From an uncultured Flavobacteriales bacterium (GTDB lineage: Bacteria > Bacteroidota > Bacteroidia > Flavobacteriales_E > Vicingaceae): a DNA stretch of 30,951 bases. The DNA is taken from assembly GCA_937925525.1 (NCBI GenBank), contig CALALS010000026.1, positions 1 through 30,951 of the forward strand, given 5' to 3'. The position numbers were made by a program, and so were the translations under genes. Of this stretch, positions 1-7,831 are shown in pieces. The notes beneath the pieces were generated by a model that was not told the DNA's origin, ran no database searches, and worked only from the letters and a program-made list of their open reading frames with translations. Each line of letters begins with the position of its first letter. The stretch's first letter is position 1.

Positions 1-2
1 CC

Positions 3-143
3 GGCACTTCAGCACCAATGGCTAATATAGGATTTTCATTATTTATTTACCAAGCCGTTAGCGAAAAAAAACCAACGTCAAATAAAAGCATTATTTTTTT
101 CATATTGAGTATTTTATACTTAAACAAAGTTAACGAAATTTAG
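3..143 (+). CDS. C-terminal end of a probable membrane protein (partial)
   Basis: An open frame runs in from the left edge and ends at TAG 141-143, giving 46 residues. It has two hydrophobic stretches (around MANIGFSLFIYQAV and IIFFILSILYL) separated by a short Lys/Ser/Thr-rich loop. This looks like the last membrane segments of an integral membrane protein. It converges with the carboxylase gene that ends at 163. No family can be named from so little sequence, and it could be a chance open frame because the other two forward frames close quickly. Confidence 0.4.
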   Translation, partial: GTSAPMANIGFSLFIYQAVSEKKPTSNKSIIFFILSILYLNKVNEI

Positions 144-162
144 TTGGGTAATTAAACCAATT

Positions 163-1704
163 TTATAACGGAATATTGCCATGCTTTTTCTTAGGTAATT
201 TCACCGCTTTATTTTCCAACATTTCAAATGCTTTAATCAGCTTTTTACGAGTGTCTTCAGGTTTTATCACCTCATCTACATAACCTCTTGCAGCAGCATT
301 GTAAGGGTTGGCAAATAGTTCGGCATATTCTGCTTCTTTTTGCTTCCATGTCTCTTCCGGGTTTTTAGATTCTGCTATTTCTTTTTTGAAAATAATTTCA
401 GCAGCACCTTTAGCTCCCATTACAGCAATTTCTGCAGAAGGCCAGGCGTAATTCATGTCTGCACCAATATGTTTAGAGTTCATTACATCATAAGCGCCAC
501 CGTAAGCTTTTCTTGTAATTACAGTAATTCTAGGAACGGTAGCTTCAGAAAATGCATACAATAGTTTTGCACCGTTTGAAATAATGGCGTTCCATTCTTG
601 GTCGGTTCCTGGTAAAAATCCGGGTACGTCTTCAAAAACCAAAAGTGGAATATTAAAACAATCACAAAATCTAACAAAACGAGCGCCTTTTTGTGATGAT
701 TTAATATCTAATACTCCTGCTAAAAATGCAGGTTGATTAGCCACTATTCCAATTGATTTACCTGCCAATCTTGCAAAACCAACCACAATGTTTTCAGCAA
801 AGTCTTTATGAACTTCAAAGAAGGAACCAGTATCTACCGTTTCTTCTATTACCTCTTTAATATCATAAGGTTGGTTAGGGTTTTCAGGAACAATGCCATT
901 AAGTTTTGGCTTGGTTTCGTCACCTATTTCATAGTCTAGTGCGGGTGCAGTTTCTTCACAATTTTGAGGAACATAACTCAATAGTTTCTTTATTCCGTTT
1001 AGGCAAGCTACATCATTTGAAAAAGTAAAATGTGTAACTCCTGATTTTGTAGAGTGTGTTGAAGCACCGCCTAATTCCTCTGAAGTAACTTCTTCATGAG
1101 TAACGGTTTTTACCACATTTGGACCTGTTACAAACATGTAAGAGGTGTTTTCTACCATCATTATAAAATCTGTTAAGGCAGGAGAATAAACAGCTCCTCC
1201 GGCACATGGCCCCATAATAGCTGAAAACTGAGGAATTACACCACTGGAAAGTGTATTTCTGTAAAAAATATCAGCATAACCTCCCAACGAAACCACACCT
1301 TCTTGAATTCTAGCGCCACCCGAATCATTCAGTCCGATAACAGGAGCTCCATTTTTCATGGCTAAGTCCATTACTTTACAAATTTTTTCTGCATGTGCTT
1401 CTGCCAGCGAACCACCAAAAACGGTGAAGTCTTGTGCAAACACATAAACTAATCTTCCGTCAATAGTTCCGTAGCCGGTTATTACGCCATCACCTAAAAA
1501 AGCTTGCTCTCCCAGTCCAAAGTTATTGCTTCTGTGAGTAACCAACATTCCTATTTCTTCAAATGAGCCTTCATCCAATAAAAAATGTATTCGTTCTCTG
1601 GCCGTAAGCTTTCCTTTTTTATGTTGCGACTCTATGCGTTTTTCGCCACCACCTAATTTGGCTTCCTCTATCTTTTTTTCTAAATATTCAATCTTATTAT
1701 CCAT
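163..1704 (-). CDS. acyl-CoA carboxylase, carboxyltransferase (beta) subunit; propionyl-CoA carboxylase type
   Basis: A 513-residue biotin-dependent carboxyltransferase that moves CO2 from carboxybiotin to an acyl-CoA, most likely propionyl-CoA (giving methylmalonyl-CoA), in the cytoplasm. Full length for the family. The N-terminal half carries GGSLAEAHAEK, SGGARIQEG and GPCAGGAVYSPAL, which build the acyl-CoA oxyanion hole. The C-terminal half carries VPGFLPGTDQE, GAKLLYAFSEAT and RKAYGGAYDVM. An Asp in the GGAYDVM region is typical of propionyl- rather than acetyl-specific enzymes, which is family knowledge and not proof here. The close relative methylmalonyl-CoA decarboxylase alpha is the main alternative. 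I chose the ATG at 1704 (MDNKIEYLEKK); a start at 1743 would add 13 residues that do not look like the family. The biotin/alpha subunit is not in the window. It lies 45 nt after the outer-membrane-type gene and is probably cotranscribed with it. Confidence 0.93.
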   Translation of the reverse strand: MDNKIEYLEKKIEEAKLGGGEKRIESQHKKGKLTARERIHFLLDEGSFEEIGMLVTHRSNNFGLGEQAFLGDGVITGYGTIDGRLVYVFAQDFTVFGGSLAEAHAEKICKVMDLAMKNGAPVIGLNDSGGARIQEGVVSLGGYADIFYRNTLSSGVIPQFSAIMGPCAGGAVYSPALTDFIMMVENTSYMFVTGPNVVKTVTHEEVTSEELGGASTHSTKSGVTHFTFSNDVACLNGIKKLLSYVPQNCEETAPALDYEIGDETKPKLNGIVPENPNQPYDIKEVIEETVDTGSFFEVHKDFAENIVVGFARLAGKSIGIVANQPAFLAGVLDIKSSQKGARFVRFCDCFNIPLLVFEDVPGFLPGTDQEWNAIISNGAKLLYAFSEATVPRITVITRKAYGGAYDVMNSKHIGADMNYAWPSAEIAVMGAKGAAEIIFKKEIAESKNPEETWKQKEAEYAELFANPYNAAARGYVDEVIKPEDTRKKLIKAFEMLENKAVKLPKKKHGNIPL

Positions 1705-1749
1705 TACAATTTGTTTTGGGATGGTAAATGTAGAATAAAGCAAGTGAAA

Positions 1750-2736
1750 CTACAACTCTAAATCTAGCGAACCTGAACCAAATAATCCTTTGCCAAAAGT
1801 GATGTATAATGAAGCTTTTGCAAAGAAATTTCCTTTTGGGTGAGTAGTAGCAGTTTTTGAGCCTCCATCATAATAATTAATTGTAGTAAAATCTTGCCAT
1901 CCTAACTCTGCAAATAAGAAAGCTTTATCCGCCAATCTCAACCTTGATTGGGTAGAGAACTTTAAACCATACTCTGAAAAATAATACCGCTTTAACACAC
2001 CAAAATTATTGTCGGCAATTCCTGAATTTCTTGTATTTAAACCTAATACTAAATCTTGTTTAAATCCGGAGGATACTTTGGCTGTAATTCTAGCCTGAAC
2101 AGGGAACATGAAAAGAAATGAATAAGTACTATTTAATTTAGTATTAATTGCAAAAACAGGAACGGGTATAAAGCTAGAATTATTAGCGTAACTTGCATAA
2201 GCTCCAATAAAACCTTGGGTATTTAAATTAAAAAATTTAACTCTTCCTAATAAAATCTGATAATTAGGTATAATAGTTTTGCTTTCAAAATCTTCTCTTA
2301 CATCAACTTTTACAGAATAAACATTCAACTTGAATTTCTTTTTAAATTTTAAGTGGTAAGCCGTAACCCCACCATAAACGGAATACAAATTGTCATTGTT
2401 GTTTAAAATAGAAAAGTTGGAATATCCTCCTCCAAAATTGGTAAAAACTTGATAAGCATTTACGTTTAAAGCATTTCTTACATCAGAAACTTTCTTAATT
2501 TTTAGAGCGTCCTGCCAATTTACATTTACATCTAACTTACTCTTTATTGGAACGAATACACCAAAACCTCCTCCATAAATATCTCTTCCGCTTAAGTCAT
2601 TTTTTTGAGATAATACATACTCGCCATTAACATTCATTCTTGGCTTAAATAGGGTAACTATATCCAAAAACTGACTATAAGTAAATTTTACAGATAAAGA
2701 AGATAGTAAAAGGAATAAAAGAAATTTTATATTCAT
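1750..2736 (-). CDS. secreted or outer-membrane beta-strand-rich protein of unknown function
   Basis: 328 residues. It starts with a clear Sec signal peptide (MNIKFLLFLLLSSLSVKF, cleavage probably near TYSQ). The rest is rich in alternating aromatic/polar strands, with many Tyr, Phe, Asn and Gly, and ends on a Leu-rich strand (SLDLEL). This is the look of a small outer-membrane beta-barrel or a surface protein. I do not recognise a named family. It has no lipobox and no T9SS sorting tail. It is the first gene of a probable two-gene unit with the carboxylase, but the two have no obvious functional link, so the pairing may only be positional. A TAnnTTTG box lies upstream at 2782-2789. Confidence 0.75.
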   Translation of the reverse strand: MNIKFLLFLLLSSLSVKFTYSQFLDIVTLFKPRMNVNGEYVLSQKNDLSGRDIYGGGFGVFVPIKSKLDVNVNWQDALKIKKVSDVRNALNVNAYQVFTNFGGGYSNFSILNNNDNLYSVYGGVTAYHLKFKKKFKLNVYSVKVDVREDFESKTIIPNYQILLGRVKFFNLNTQGFIGAYASYANNSSFIPVPVFAINTKLNSTYSFLFMFPVQARITAKVSSGFKQDLVLGLNTRNSGIADNNFGVLKRYYFSEYGLKFSTQSRLRLADKAFLFAELGWQDFTTINYYDGGSKTATTHPKGNFFAKASLYITFGKGLFGSGSLDLEL

Positions 2737-2744
2737 AAAGCTAA

Positions 2745-2775
2745 TTTGTGGTGTAAACTATATTTCTTAGATTAG
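2745..2775 (+). promoter_or_regulatory. candidate promoter for the lipoprotein at 2802
   Basis: TTTG at 2745-2748, a 19-nt spacer, then TAGATTAG at 2768-2775. The second box is one base off the Bacteroidota -7 consensus TAnnTTTG, and the spacing is exactly the expected 19. It would place the transcript start about 20 nt before the ATG at 2802. Its elements interleave with the divergent -7 candidate at 2782-2789. Confidence 0.4.
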
Positions 2776-2781
2776 TAACTT

Positions 2782-2789
2782 CAAAGATA
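2782..2789 (-). promoter_or_regulatory. candidate -7 box TATCTTTG for the 2736..163 unit
   Basis: On the minus strand this reads TATCTTTG, an exact match to the Bacteroidota -7 consensus TAnnTTTG, 45 nt upstream of the ATG at 2736. I see no good -33 TTTG at the usual 19-nt spacing, so this is only a candidate. Confidence 0.4.
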
Positions 2790-2801
2790 AACTTAAAAGT
2801 T

Positions 2802-3242
2802 ATGAAAAAACTGTTTTTTACAATTGCTGTGGTTGGACTTTTGTCTTCATGCGGAAATGATGCTGCTGTTGAAGAAAATAATGAAACTACTGATTCTTTA
2901 GTTACTGATATTTCTGATGAATTAGAAAATATTATGGCTGAAGATACTGCCACAGAAGAAACAGTTGTTGAACCCGAAATGACGGAAGCCATTCCGGAAA
3001 ATAAAGTGGAAAAGATGGTTTCTGCATCGGGCATGACGTTTTGTGATTGTGTTAAGAAGCAGGACGAACTTTCAAAAATTATGGAAGAAACTGAAGATGA
3101 TGAGTTGCTAATGAAAACAATGAAAGAAATGGATGACTTAAGAAAAGGAGACTGTTCTTTCTTATTTCAGAACACTCTTAGTACACAAGACCAAGTTGAG
3201 GCAAGAGAGCGAAAAATTAAAGCCTGTCTGTCTAAAAAATAA
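2802..3242 (+). CDS. small acidic Cys-containing lipoprotein of unknown function
   Basis: 146 residues with a lipoprotein signal peptide ending in LLSSC, so Cys17 is the likely lipidated residue. Residues 20-70 are very acidic and Thr/Glu-rich, probably a disordered linker to the membrane. Residues 78-146 form a small domain with four cysteines (FCDC at 81/83, C118 and C142) in a helical, Lys/Glu-rich context. This could be a disulfide- or metal-stabilised helical bundle. I do not recognise the family. It is divergent from the 2736 gene and converges with gatC with a 12-nt gap. It seems to be a single-gene unit. Confidence 0.75.
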   Translation: MKKLFFTIAVVGLLSSCGNDAAVEENNETTDSLVTDISDELENIMAEDTATEETVVEPEMTEAIPENKVEKMVSASGMTFCDCVKKQDELSKIMEETEDDELLMKTMKEMDDLRKGDCSFLFQNTLSTQDQVEARERKIKACLSKK

Positions 3243-3254
3243 TTCCTTTGTCGC

Positions 3255-3554
3255 TTATTTTTCTTTATCAAGTACTTTAGGAACTTTTATGTAATCAGAA
3301 TCTTTTTGTGGAGCATTACTCAAAGCTTCATCTTGAGTAATTTCAGATTTAACTTCATCTTCCCTAAGAATTGTTTGCTCATTATTCATATAAATCAATG
3401 GTTCCAATCCTTCCGTATCCAACTCATTTAGCTTGTCAACAAAAGCTAGCATTTTATTCAAATCGTTTTGAATTTGAGCTTTAGAGTTCTCATCAAATTC
3501 AAGCTTTGCTAATTCTGCTAATTTATTAATTGTCTCTTCAGTAACTTTTGACAT
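3255..3554 (-). CDS. gatC: Asp-tRNA(Asn)/Glu-tRNA(Gln) amidotransferase subunit C
   Basis: 99 residues, the usual size of GatC, the small belt-like subunit of the GatCAB amidotransferase. That enzyme converts Glu-tRNA(Gln) or Asp-tRNA(Asn) to the correctly amidated form in the cytoplasm. Visible hallmarks are the N-terminal ETINKLAELAKLEF, the following FVDKLNELDTEGLEPL, and the C-terminal LREDEV and DYIKVPKVL that wrap GatA/GatB. The start is ATG 3554 (MSKVTEE); an ATG six codons upstream lacks family support. gatA and gatB are not nearby, as is common in Bacteroidota, where gatC is often detached. A terminator at 3598-3627 separates it from the protease gene. Confidence 0.95.
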   Translation of the reverse strand: MSKVTEETINKLAELAKLEFDENSKAQIQNDLNKMLAFVDKLNELDTEGLEPLIYMNNEQTILREDEVKSEITQDEALSNAPQKDSDYIKVPKVLDKEK

Positions 3555-3597
3555 ATATTCAAATCTAAACACAAATGTATAGCATTCAAACTAATAA

Positions 3598-3627
3598 AAA
3601 AAGCCATCCGTAATTGAATGGCTTTTT
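3598..3627 (-). terminator. rho-independent terminator of the metalloprotease gene
   Basis: A perfect 10-bp stem (AAAAAGCCAT at 3598-3607 with ATGGCTTTTT at 3618-3627) around a 10-nt loop. On the minus strand it is followed by a run of T (…GGCTTTTTTTATT). It begins 23 nt after the protease stop at 3651. The A/T flanks on both sides make it potentially bidirectional, but no plus-strand gene ends next to it. Confidence 0.85.
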
Positions 3628-3650
3628 AAGTAGCTTTCTAAGAAAGCAGA

Positions 3651-5756
3651 TTATTGTATCACTAATCTTTTAGACACTTGTTTACCATTTACATCAAGGG
3701 TAACGATATAAGTTCCTTTAGATAATTGTGTTTGAAGATTTAAGTTATGAACTCCGGCCTGAAGATTAGCATTTTGGAAAGGAGTTGCAACCGTTTTTCC
3801 AAGAATGTCAGTAACCTTCATAGAAACTTCTGAATTTTCACTTAATTCAAAATTAACCGTACTATTCCCATTTGAAGGGTTCGGATATATGTTCATCGTA
3901 TTATTAACTAAATTAGATTCGTCAATAGAAGTTGCCCATGTAATATTAATATCATCAATATAAACGTTGTTTCCTCCACCATTTGTAAATTGGAATTTAA
4001 ATCTAACGTTAGAGGCATTAGCTACCGGAGATAAATTTACTGTTTCTTCTCTCCAATCGTTTGCTCCTGGCACAAAATTAGCACCTGAAGTACCTGTTAT
4101 AGTACTTAATGTGGCTCCTGTTTTAGAGTACCTTAATTGCCATGACCTTCCACAATCCGTAGAAGCATATACTTTAAGGTTATCTGAACTTGAAGAAGTT
4201 TTTTGCCTATAAGCAAGCTTAAAGCTCATTCCAACAGAAGACAAGCTTGATAAATTATATGAAGGACTAATTAACTCATCTACATCACCAGTAATAGCCC
4301 CAGAGTTATTTAGTATTCTAGCAGAATATGTTCCGGTAGATGCTGCTGTATTTGAGGTTTCCCATTTTCTTCCACCATTATCAATTATAATCCAGTCATT
4401 ATTGAAAGTAGTTGTATTTTCAAACCCCTCATAAAAAGGCCCTGAACCATACTGAGCAGCAGAAGAACTAACCAAAATAGCTCCTGTTTTAGTCTTAGTG
4501 CTATTACCTACACTGTTTGAAACATTTAGAGTAACGGCATGTTTTCCAGGTGTATTATAAGTGATGGTTGGATTTGAGTCATTAGAAATAGCTGGAGTGC
4601 CGGCAGTAAAGGTCCAATTCCAACTAGTAGGCTGTCCATTCCATGAATAATGAGTAAAATTAATGGATTGACCAGCACATATCATATCATAATTATAACT
4701 GAAGTCAGCAATAGGCGCGCAATTAGGGGCAGGAGCACCATTTTGAGTTCCGGTTGCTGTTAAATTAGATGCTGAAACTAAGCTTGCTAAAGTAGAGAAT
4801 TGAGTAAATACTCCTTGCATAACACTTGATTGTTCTTTTGAAAACATATTTTGACAAGCATCATAACTCATATAGTTCTCAATTTGATCCACTACGTTTG
4901 CACCGTAAGGGTCTGGCCCGTTTGCATCATTAGAGCATGTATTTTGCGTTTGAGCACAACCATATGTTGCTGTTGAAGAAGGAGGAGTGTCACAAATATA
5001 ATCACCTGAAGAACTACAATTACTTCCACACCCTCCTTGAAAGGTATGAAATAAGCCCAGACAATGACCAACTTCATGAGTTGCTGTTCTACCGTCTGCA
5101 AATGAAGTTCCAATTGTTCCAAATTGATCGTGTCTACTAATAAACCCATATGTGCTCCAAGAGCCTTGACCAGGAAATTGAGCATATCCCAAAATAACTC
5201 CCGGGCCAGTATTAGCAATAGTATTCACCAACCATATATTAAAATATTTGCTACTGTTCCAGTAACTTGTGCTTTTTGCTGCGTCATTTGCATTGTTAGT
5301 TAAAGGTGTATTCACATATACAATTCCATCAGTACAGTTACCATTAGGATCTTTAGTAGCTAATCTAAACTCAATATCCGGATTACCGGCTTGTGGCTTA
5401 AATATAGCTCTAGTAGCAGTTGTATCTGGATTTAGTCTTTTAAAATCTTCATTTAATACTCTTATACCATCACGTACTTGAGCCTTACTTATAAAACCAT
5501 TAAAATTATCATGAAGAACATGAACAACAACCGGAACAACTATGGTTGCTTTTTGCCCATTGTTTCCAATAGCTTTATTTCTAGTTTCTAAAAACTTTTG
5601 AAATTCTGCTTGCGCAGAAGGGTTTTGATCAAAATAATTTTGGAGATAATCATCTGTCGCACACCAATGTGGATTGTTTATCTTTAAATTCTGTTGTGAA
5701 TTAGCTGCTAAAAACAAAGTAATTGCAACTGAAAGGGTAAAAATCTTTTTTATCAT
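3651..5756 (-). CDS. secreted M43-like zinc metalloprotease with PKD domain and T9SS sorting tail
   Basis: 701 residues in clear modules. A signal peptide lies at 1-20. The metzincin-type protease domain spans about 70-330, with zinc motif HEVGHCLGLFH (His227, Glu228, His231, His237) and a downstream Met-turn in ENYMSYD (Met296); this matches family M43 (pappalysin/cytophagalysin). Paired Cys around 243-301 suggest disulfides. A PKD-type Ig-like domain lies at about 348-430 (PIADFSY … SWNWTF). A jelly-roll/MAM-like domain lies at about 440-606, with the typical FYEGFEN start and NNVYIDDI end. A type A T9SS sorting domain lies at about 620-701 (IYPNPSNG … GTYIVTLDVNGK … KRLVIQ). It should cross the outer membrane by T9SS and be released or surface-anchored to degrade external protein. 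Single-gene unit ending at the terminator at 3598-3627. Confidence 0.93.
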   Translation of the reverse strand: MIKKIFTLSVAITLFLAANSQQNLKINNPHWCATDDYLQNYFDQNPSAQAEFQKFLETRNKAIGNNGQKATIVVPVVVHVLHDNFNGFISKAQVRDGIRVLNEDFKRLNPDTTATRAIFKPQAGNPDIEFRLATKDPNGNCTDGIVYVNTPLTNNANDAAKSTSYWNSSKYFNIWLVNTIANTGPGVILGYAQFPGQGSWSTYGFISRHDQFGTIGTSFADGRTATHEVGHCLGLFHTFQGGCGSNCSSSGDYICDTPPSSTATYGCAQTQNTCSNDANGPDPYGANVVDQIENYMSYDACQNMFSKEQSSVMQGVFTQFSTLASLVSASNLTATGTQNGAPAPNCAPIADFSYNYDMICAGQSINFTHYSWNGQPTSWNWTFTAGTPAISNDSNPTITYNTPGKHAVTLNVSNSVGNSTKTKTGAILVSSSAAQYGSGPFYEGFENTTTFNNDWIIIDNGGRKWETSNTAASTGTYSARILNNSGAITGDVDELISPSYNLSSLSSVGMSFKLAYRQKTSSSSDNLKVYASTDCGRSWQLRYSKTGATLSTITGTSGANFVPGANDWREETVNLSPVANASNVRFKFQFTNGGGNNVYIDDINITWATSIDESNLVNNTMNIYPNPSNGNSTVNFELSENSEVSMKVTDILGKTVATPFQNANLQAGVHNLNLQTQLSKGTYIVTLDVNGKQVSKRLVIQ

Positions 5757-5881
5757 ATAATAACCGTTTAAACTAATAAGCGAATAAAGTTAAGCATTTT
5801 TAACATTTATTAGATTAAAAATTTGCTTTGATGGGTATACTCTTGAATTTCTAGTGGTAAAAAATTGATTTTAAAAACATT

Positions 5882-6601
5882 CTAAATGCTCCTGACATCT
5901 GCCAAAACTTCATTATAATCGGCTGATTTTAATATAAATGATTTGATTTTTTTAGCCACTTCCTCAGGAGAAGATAAATCACCTTTATTCTTGTACTCCA
6001 AAAACCTATCTATATCTGCAAAATGTTCTTTGTCAGCCTTTCTGATATCCTGCTGCATACCAGTATCTATAATACCCGGAGCCATAGCAAAAACTTTAAT
6101 ATGGTTTTTCCCTTTTATTTCAAGCTCTTTTTGAAAAACTTGAGAAAACATGTTCACAGCAGCTTTTGTTGAACAATAGTTACTCCAACCATCTATAGGA
6201 TAATTTGCTGCTCCGGAACTTATATTTAAAATAGTAGTAGGTATATTTAAACTATCATATTTACTAGCAAACTGATTGCACAGAAAAATTAATGAAACTA
6301 CATTTATAGTAAAGATGTCTTCTATTGATTGCAAGTTTTGACTTCCAACATATTTTACATCTCCAACCCACCCTGCATTATTTATTAAAATTATTTTTTC
6401 AGGGTTTTCTAGCAAGGGAAACTCAAAGTTTTCATAGGTGGATTTATTAGAAAAATCGACAGTGAAATGTTTGTACCTCTCATGTTTAATCGAATGGGTT
6501 CTGGCAAAACCAAATACAAAATTGTTCTTGTCAACTAAATATTCTTCAGCCAATGCTTTGCCAAGTCCTTTACTGCTTCCGGTAATAAAAATATAATTCA
6601 T
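5882..6601 (-). CDS. SDR-family NAD(P)-dependent oxidoreductase
   Basis: 239 residues, a classical short-chain dehydrogenase. The Rossmann dinucleotide motif TGSSKGLG is at 7-14, NNAG at 74-77, and the catalytic Ser around 128-129 (NISSG) with YCSTK (Tyr142, Lys146). The C-terminal half has the family's APGIIDTGM loop. The length and the N-terminal IFITGSSKGLGKALAEEYL resemble the benzil/sepiapterin reductase-like (YueD) branch, but the substrate cannot be inferred. Its ATG overlaps the stop of the upstream PLP enzyme by one base (TAATG), so the two are probably translationally coupled. It may act in the same sulfur amino acid context, or the pairing may be accidental. Confidence 0.9.
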   Translation of the reverse strand: MNYIFITGSSKGLGKALAEEYLVDKNNFVFGFARTHSIKHERYKHFTVDFSNKSTYENFEFPLLENPEKIILINNAGWVGDVKYVGSQNLQSIEDIFTINVVSLIFLCNQFASKYDSLNIPTTILNISSGAANYPIDGWSNYCSTKAAVNMFSQVFQKELEIKGKNHIKVFAMAPGIIDTGMQQDIRKADKEHFADIDRFLEYKNKGDLSSPEEVAKKIKSFILKSADYNEVLADVRSI

Positions 6602-7758
6602 TACCCTAATGCTTGTTTTAAATCCGCTAGTAAATCATCTGCATCTTCAATTCCAACGCTTAGCCTAATTAAGGAGTCTACAACACCCGATTTTTCTCTT
6701 TCTTCTTTTGGAATAGAGGCATGCGTCATGGTTGCCGGGTGTCCCATTAATGATTCTACTCCTCCTAAAGACTCGGCCAAAGCAAATACTTTAGCATTTT
6801 TTACAATTGCTAAAGCATCATCTATATTATTCCCTTTTAAGGTAAAGGAAATCATTCCTCCGAATCCTCTCATTTGTTTTTTTGCAACATCATGATTGGG
6901 ATGGTCAGGAAATCCCGGCCAATAAACCTTATCCACCTTTGGATGAGATTTTAGAAAGTTTGCCACTTTCTCTCCGTTTTCACAGTGTCTCTGCATTCTC
7001 AGGTGTAATGTTTTTATTCCTCTCAATACTAAGAAAGAATCTTGAGGCCCGCAGACAGCACCACTACTGTTTTGTATTCTATAAATTTCATTGGCCAATT
7101 TTTCATCGTTTACAACTAAGGCTCCCATAACTACATCTGAATGTCCGCCTAAATACTTGGTAACAGAATGCATAATAATATCAGCGCCTAAGTCTAGCGG
7201 GTTTTGCAAATAAGGTGAAGCAAAAGTATTGTCTACTGCTAAAAGTGCATTGTATTTTTTTGCAAGCTGACTCATTCCTTCAACATCAATAATATTCATC
7301 ATAGGATTGGTTGGAGTTTCTACCCATACTAATTTGGTATTTTCGTTCATGTATTTTTCAACAGAAGCAACATCTTGCATTCCTGTGAAATGAAACTTAA
7401 TTCCATACTTTTCAAAAATGGTAACAAATAATCTATATGTACCACCATATAAATCATTAGTAGAAACCACTTCATCTCCCGGATTAAGCATTTTTATAAT
7501 ACAATCTATAGCAGCCAAACCACTACCAAAGCACGCACCATATTTCCCATTTTCAATGGCAGCCAGGTTTTTTTCTAAAGCATGACGAGTAGGGTTTAAT
7601 GTTCTTGAGTATTCATATCCCTTATGATTTCCTACTCCCGCTTGTACATACGTTGAAGTTTGAAAGATTGGAGTCATAATAGCGCCCGTTGAAGGGTCTG
7701 GTTCTACTCCGGCATGAATTGCCTTTGTTCCAAATTTCATGTTTTTAAAATCTGCCAT
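6601..7758 (-). CDS. cystathionine gamma-synthase / gamma-lyase family PLP enzyme
   Basis: 385 residues, full length for the Cys/Met-metabolism PLP family. PLP-phosphate contacts are at YSRTLNPTR (50-58) and CFGSGLAAI (76-84). Tyr104 (DLYGGT) stacks on the ring, ETPTNP is at 147-152, and Asp176 (AVDNTFASP) contacts the pyridine N. The Schiff-base Lys is Lys201 in SVTKYLGGHSD. The C-terminus has SLGGVESLMGHPA. It should either condense an activated homoserine with cysteine to cystathionine (synthase) or cleave cystathionine to cysteine (lyase). These subfamilies are not separable by eye. It is first in a unit with the SDR gene and has a consensus promoter at 7794-7824. Confidence 0.93.
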   Translation of the reverse strand: MADFKNMKFGTKAIHAGVEPDPSTGAIMTPIFQTSTYVQAGVGNHKGYEYSRTLNPTRHALEKNLAAIENGKYGACFGSGLAAIDCIIKMLNPGDEVVSTNDLYGGTYRLFVTIFEKYGIKFHFTGMQDVASVEKYMNENTKLVWVETPTNPMMNIIDVEGMSQLAKKYNALLAVDNTFASPYLQNPLDLGADIIMHSVTKYLGGHSDVVMGALVVNDEKLANEIYRIQNSSGAVCGPQDSFLVLRGIKTLHLRMQRHCENGEKVANFLKSHPKVDKVYWPGFPDHPNHDVAKKQMRGFGGMISFTLKGNNIDDALAIVKNAKVFALAESLGGVESLMGHPATMTHASIPKEEREKSGVVDSLIRLSVGIEDADDLLADLKQALG

Positions 7759-7793
7759 ATTAAAGTTTTTGTTGTATTAAATAATTTGCGGTT

Positions 7794-7824
7794 CAAAGTT
7801 AACAGGACAAAACTGCTTTCCAAA
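7794..7824 (-). promoter_or_regulatory. consensus Bacteroidota promoter of the PLP enzyme-SDR unit
   Basis: Read on the minus strand: TTTG (7824-7821), exactly 19 nt, then TAACTTTG (7801-7794). Both boxes and the spacing match the TTTG-N19-TAnnTTTG promoter of the Bacteroidota primary sigma factor. The predicted transcript start is near 7788, giving a leader of about 30 nt before ATG 7758. The leader is too short to hold a SAM-type riboswitch. Confidence 0.75.
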
Positions 7825-7831
7825 AAACAAT

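Noticed and set aside
47..132. Minus-strand TAACTTTG box (132-125) followed by an 18-codon frame starting at 103
   Set aside because: The box matches TAnnTTTG, but no -33 element is present and the frame stops after 18 codons. The plus-strand partial frame explains the region better.
340..564. 74-codon plus-strand frame inside the carboxylase gene
   Set aside because: A shadow of a strongly conserved gene on the other strand, with no recognisable protein pattern.
3598..3627. CRISPR-like or small RNA interpretation of the hairpin
   Set aside because: A single hairpin with a T-run directly after a gene end is a terminator; there are no repeated units.
4892..5218. 108-codon frame antisense register inside the metalloprotease region
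   Set aside because: It lies wholly within the zinc-binding part of the protease on the same strand in another frame, has no family features, and the protease frame is clearly the coding one.
5757..5881. Promoter for the metalloprotease
   Set aside because: TAACTTTA (5792-5785 on the minus strand) is near the consensus, but no -33 box fits. Too weak to list as a feature.
7759..7831. Possible SAM riboswitch before the sulfur amino acid enzyme
   Set aside because: The predicted leader is only about 30 nt, and the gap contains the promoter rather than conserved riboswitch helices.
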